From: Erysipelothrix sp. UBA3383 | Lineage (GTDB): Bacteria; Bacillota_I; Bacilli_A; Erysipelotrichales; Erysipelotrichaceae | Length of the DNA stretch: 6,671 nt | NCBI GenBank assembly: GCA_002358955.1 | Contig: DEPV01000135.1 | Location: forward strand, 1 to 6,671 | Reading direction: 5' to 3' | Part shown: piece by piece, positions 5,811 through 6,671 of the stretch | Layout of the letters: every line of letters begins with the position of its first letter | How positions within the stretch are numbered: position 1 is the first letter of the stretch | Made by a program: the position numbers and the translations under genes | Notes under the pieces: generated by a model | Databases searched by the model: none | What the model was told of the DNA's origin: nothing | What the model saw: only the letters and a program-made list of their open reading frames with translations

Positions 5811-6671
5811 TTACGCCTCTTTCTTTACTGTATTTGTTGTCCCTTCAGCTCTTGGTGCTGCTGGGCGGTCTGAATTACGGTTAAAACGTTGTTGACGACG
5901 ACGGTCATCACGTTTACGACGTTCTTCAAATCTTTGACGACGACGACGGTCGTTTTCGATAGCTTGTTGTTCAACATTAACAATAACATCTGCCATTGTA
6001 ATGTCTTCTTCTGGCATATCTTGGTAAGCAACTTGTAGAACACCTGCTTTTGGTTCGATCATAGCATCTGCCATTAAACCTGTAATTGTACGGATTGCAC
6101 GGATAGCATCATCGTTTCCAGGAATTGCATAGTCAACTGAATCTGGGTCACAGTTTGTATCTACGATACCAAATACTGGGATTCCTAATTTACGAGCTTC
6201 TGCAACTGCGTTAGCATCTTCAAGTGGGTCGATTACGAATACTGCATCAGGTAGTTTCTTCATTTCTTTGATTCCACCTAAGAAGTTTTCTAGACGTTCT
6301 TTTTCTTTTAATAGAAGTGCTACTTCTTTTTTAGTATATACGTTGATTGCGCCTGAGTTTTCCATCTCTTCGATTTCAACTAAACGACGAATACTCTTTT
6401 GAATTGTACGGAAGTTTGTTAAAGTTCCACCTAACCATCTTTGGTTAATGAAGAATGATCCACTACGTAGAGCTTCTTCAACAACGATTGTTTGAGCTTG
6501 TTTCTTTGTTCCTACAATCAGTAATTTACCATTTTTCTCTGCGATATCTTTTAATGCTGCATAAGCGACATTGATTGCATCTACAGTTTTATCTAAATCG
6601 ATAATATAAATACGATTTTTTGCTGAATGAATGAATGGTTTCATTTTTGGGTTCCAGCGACGAGTTTGGTG
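5811..6671 (-). CDS. rpsB: 30S ribosomal protein S2, 5' end outside window, with arginine-rich C-terminal extension
   Basis: The frame is open to the window edge; the nine codons before the ATG at 6644 read HQTRRWNPK, the usual S2 residues just after VHFG, so that ATG is internal and about 17 residues are missing. Visible length is 286 residues. Core motifs are KPFIHSAKNRIYIIDLDKT, GTKKQAQ, FFINQRWLGGTLTNFRTI and the second S2 signature beginning PDAVFVIDP and running to KLGIP (141-165 of the visible protein). S2 sits on the back of the small subunit, binds with S1-type proteins near the mRNA exit, and controls 30S maturation. The core ends near MADVIVNVEQQ; beyond it a tail of about 50 residues is rich in Arg (DRRRRQRF, ERRKR, DRRRQQRF) and then Pro/Ala/Lys. 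B. subtilis and E. coli S2 are about 240-246 residues; this one would be near 303. The operon promoter and any S2 autoregulatory leader lie outside the window. Confidence 0.97.
   Translation of the reverse strand, partial: HQTRRWNPKMKPFIHSAKNRIYIIDLDKTVDAINVAYAALKDIAEKNGKLLIVGTKKQAQTIVVEEALRSGSFFINQRWLGGTLTNFRTIQKSIRRLVEIEEMENSGAINVYTKKEVALLLKEKERLENFLGGIKEMKKLPDAVFVIDPLEDANAVAEARKLGIPVFGIVDTNCDPDSVDYAIPGNDDAIRAIRTITGLMADAMIEPKAGVLQVAYQDMPEEDITMADVIVNVEQQAIENDRRRRQRFEERRKRDDRRRQQRFNRNSDRPAAPRAEGTTNTVKKEA
5883..5951 (-). repeat. 45-nt-period degenerate duplication inside the rpsB tail
   Basis: Minus-strand codons 5951-5928 encode DRRRRQRF and codons 5906-5883 encode DRRRQQRF, the same eight residues with one change, exactly 15 codons apart. 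The underlying DNA is also alike: a GACCGTCGTCGTC-like core read as gac followed by three or four CGT codons and CAA in both copies. This looks like an in-frame tandem duplication of an arginine-rich unit. Confidence 0.7.

Noticed and set aside
4802..5873. Plus-strand open frames opposite pyrH and tsf (4802-4993, 5078-5263, 5529-5873)
   Set aside because: All are antisense to strongly conserved coding sequence; compositions reflect the complementary codons and none has a ribosome site.
5825..6043. 72-residue minus-strand open frame inside rpsB
   Set aside because: Out-of-frame shadow of the S2 C-terminus; low-complexity product, no ribosome site, no family resemblance.
5811..6644. rpsB starting at the ATG at 6644
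   Set aside because: The frame stays open to the window edge and the nine codons before it encode HQTRRWNPK, conserved S2 sequence; the true start is outside the window.
1..6671. CRISPR arrays, insertion sequences, tRNA genes, phage or defence modules
   Set aside because: Nearly every base belongs to recognised core genes or their short terminators and promoters; no repeat arrays, terminal inverted repeats or transposase motifs were seen.

Overview
The window is a piece of a low-GC Gram-positive (Bacillota) chromosome. It carries most of the conserved translation and envelope-lipid operon rpsB-tsf-pyrH-frr-uppS-cdsA-rseP, all on the minus strand and read from right to left. Gene order, low GC, AGGAGG-type Shine-Dalgarno (SD) sites and intrinsic terminators fit Bacilli/Erysipelotrichia-like bacteria. 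The absence of dxr between cdsA and rseP resembles streptococci, lactobacilli and possibly Erysipelotrichia rather than Bacillus. I cannot name a genus.

Layout, left to right. Positions 1-450 (+) hold the C-terminal half of an AI-2E-family membrane transporter, closed by its own terminator (452-493). It converges on a small minus-strand gene (542-988) for a stand-alone GyrI-like ligand-binding domain protein, which has its own terminator (506-531) and its own extended -10 promoter (1007-1035). Positions 1053-1084 are the terminator of the large operon and overlap the end of rseP. From there to the right edge lie rseP, cdsA, uppS, frr, pyrH, tsf and rpsB, with rpsB losing about 17 N-terminal residues at the window edge. 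Spacing is tight: +1 nt (rpsB/tsf), 53 nt (tsf/pyrH), 13 nt (pyrH/frr), 2 nt (frr/uppS), a 4-nt overlap (uppS/cdsA) and a 10-nt overlap (cdsA/rseP). There is no gene-free stretch longer than 100 bases.

How the genes work together: S2, EF-Ts and ribosome recycling factor serve translation. UMP kinase supplies UDP for RNA, DNA and sugar-nucleotide synthesis. UppS makes the C55 lipid carrier for the cell wall, CdsA makes CDP-diacylglycerol for phospholipids, and RseP is an intramembrane protease that in relatives cleaves anti-sigma factors and signal-peptide remnants. The operon thus joins protein synthesis to envelope growth.

I found no mobile element, CRISPR array, RNA gene or obviously new system; this is mostly ordinary core genome. 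The points most worth a second look are the tsf-pyrH intercistronic region, where one RNA arm can form either a terminator-like hairpin or a hairpin that masks the pyrH ribosome binding site; the arginine-rich, internally duplicated tail of S2; the missing dxr; and substitutions at normally conserved positions of UppS and RRF.
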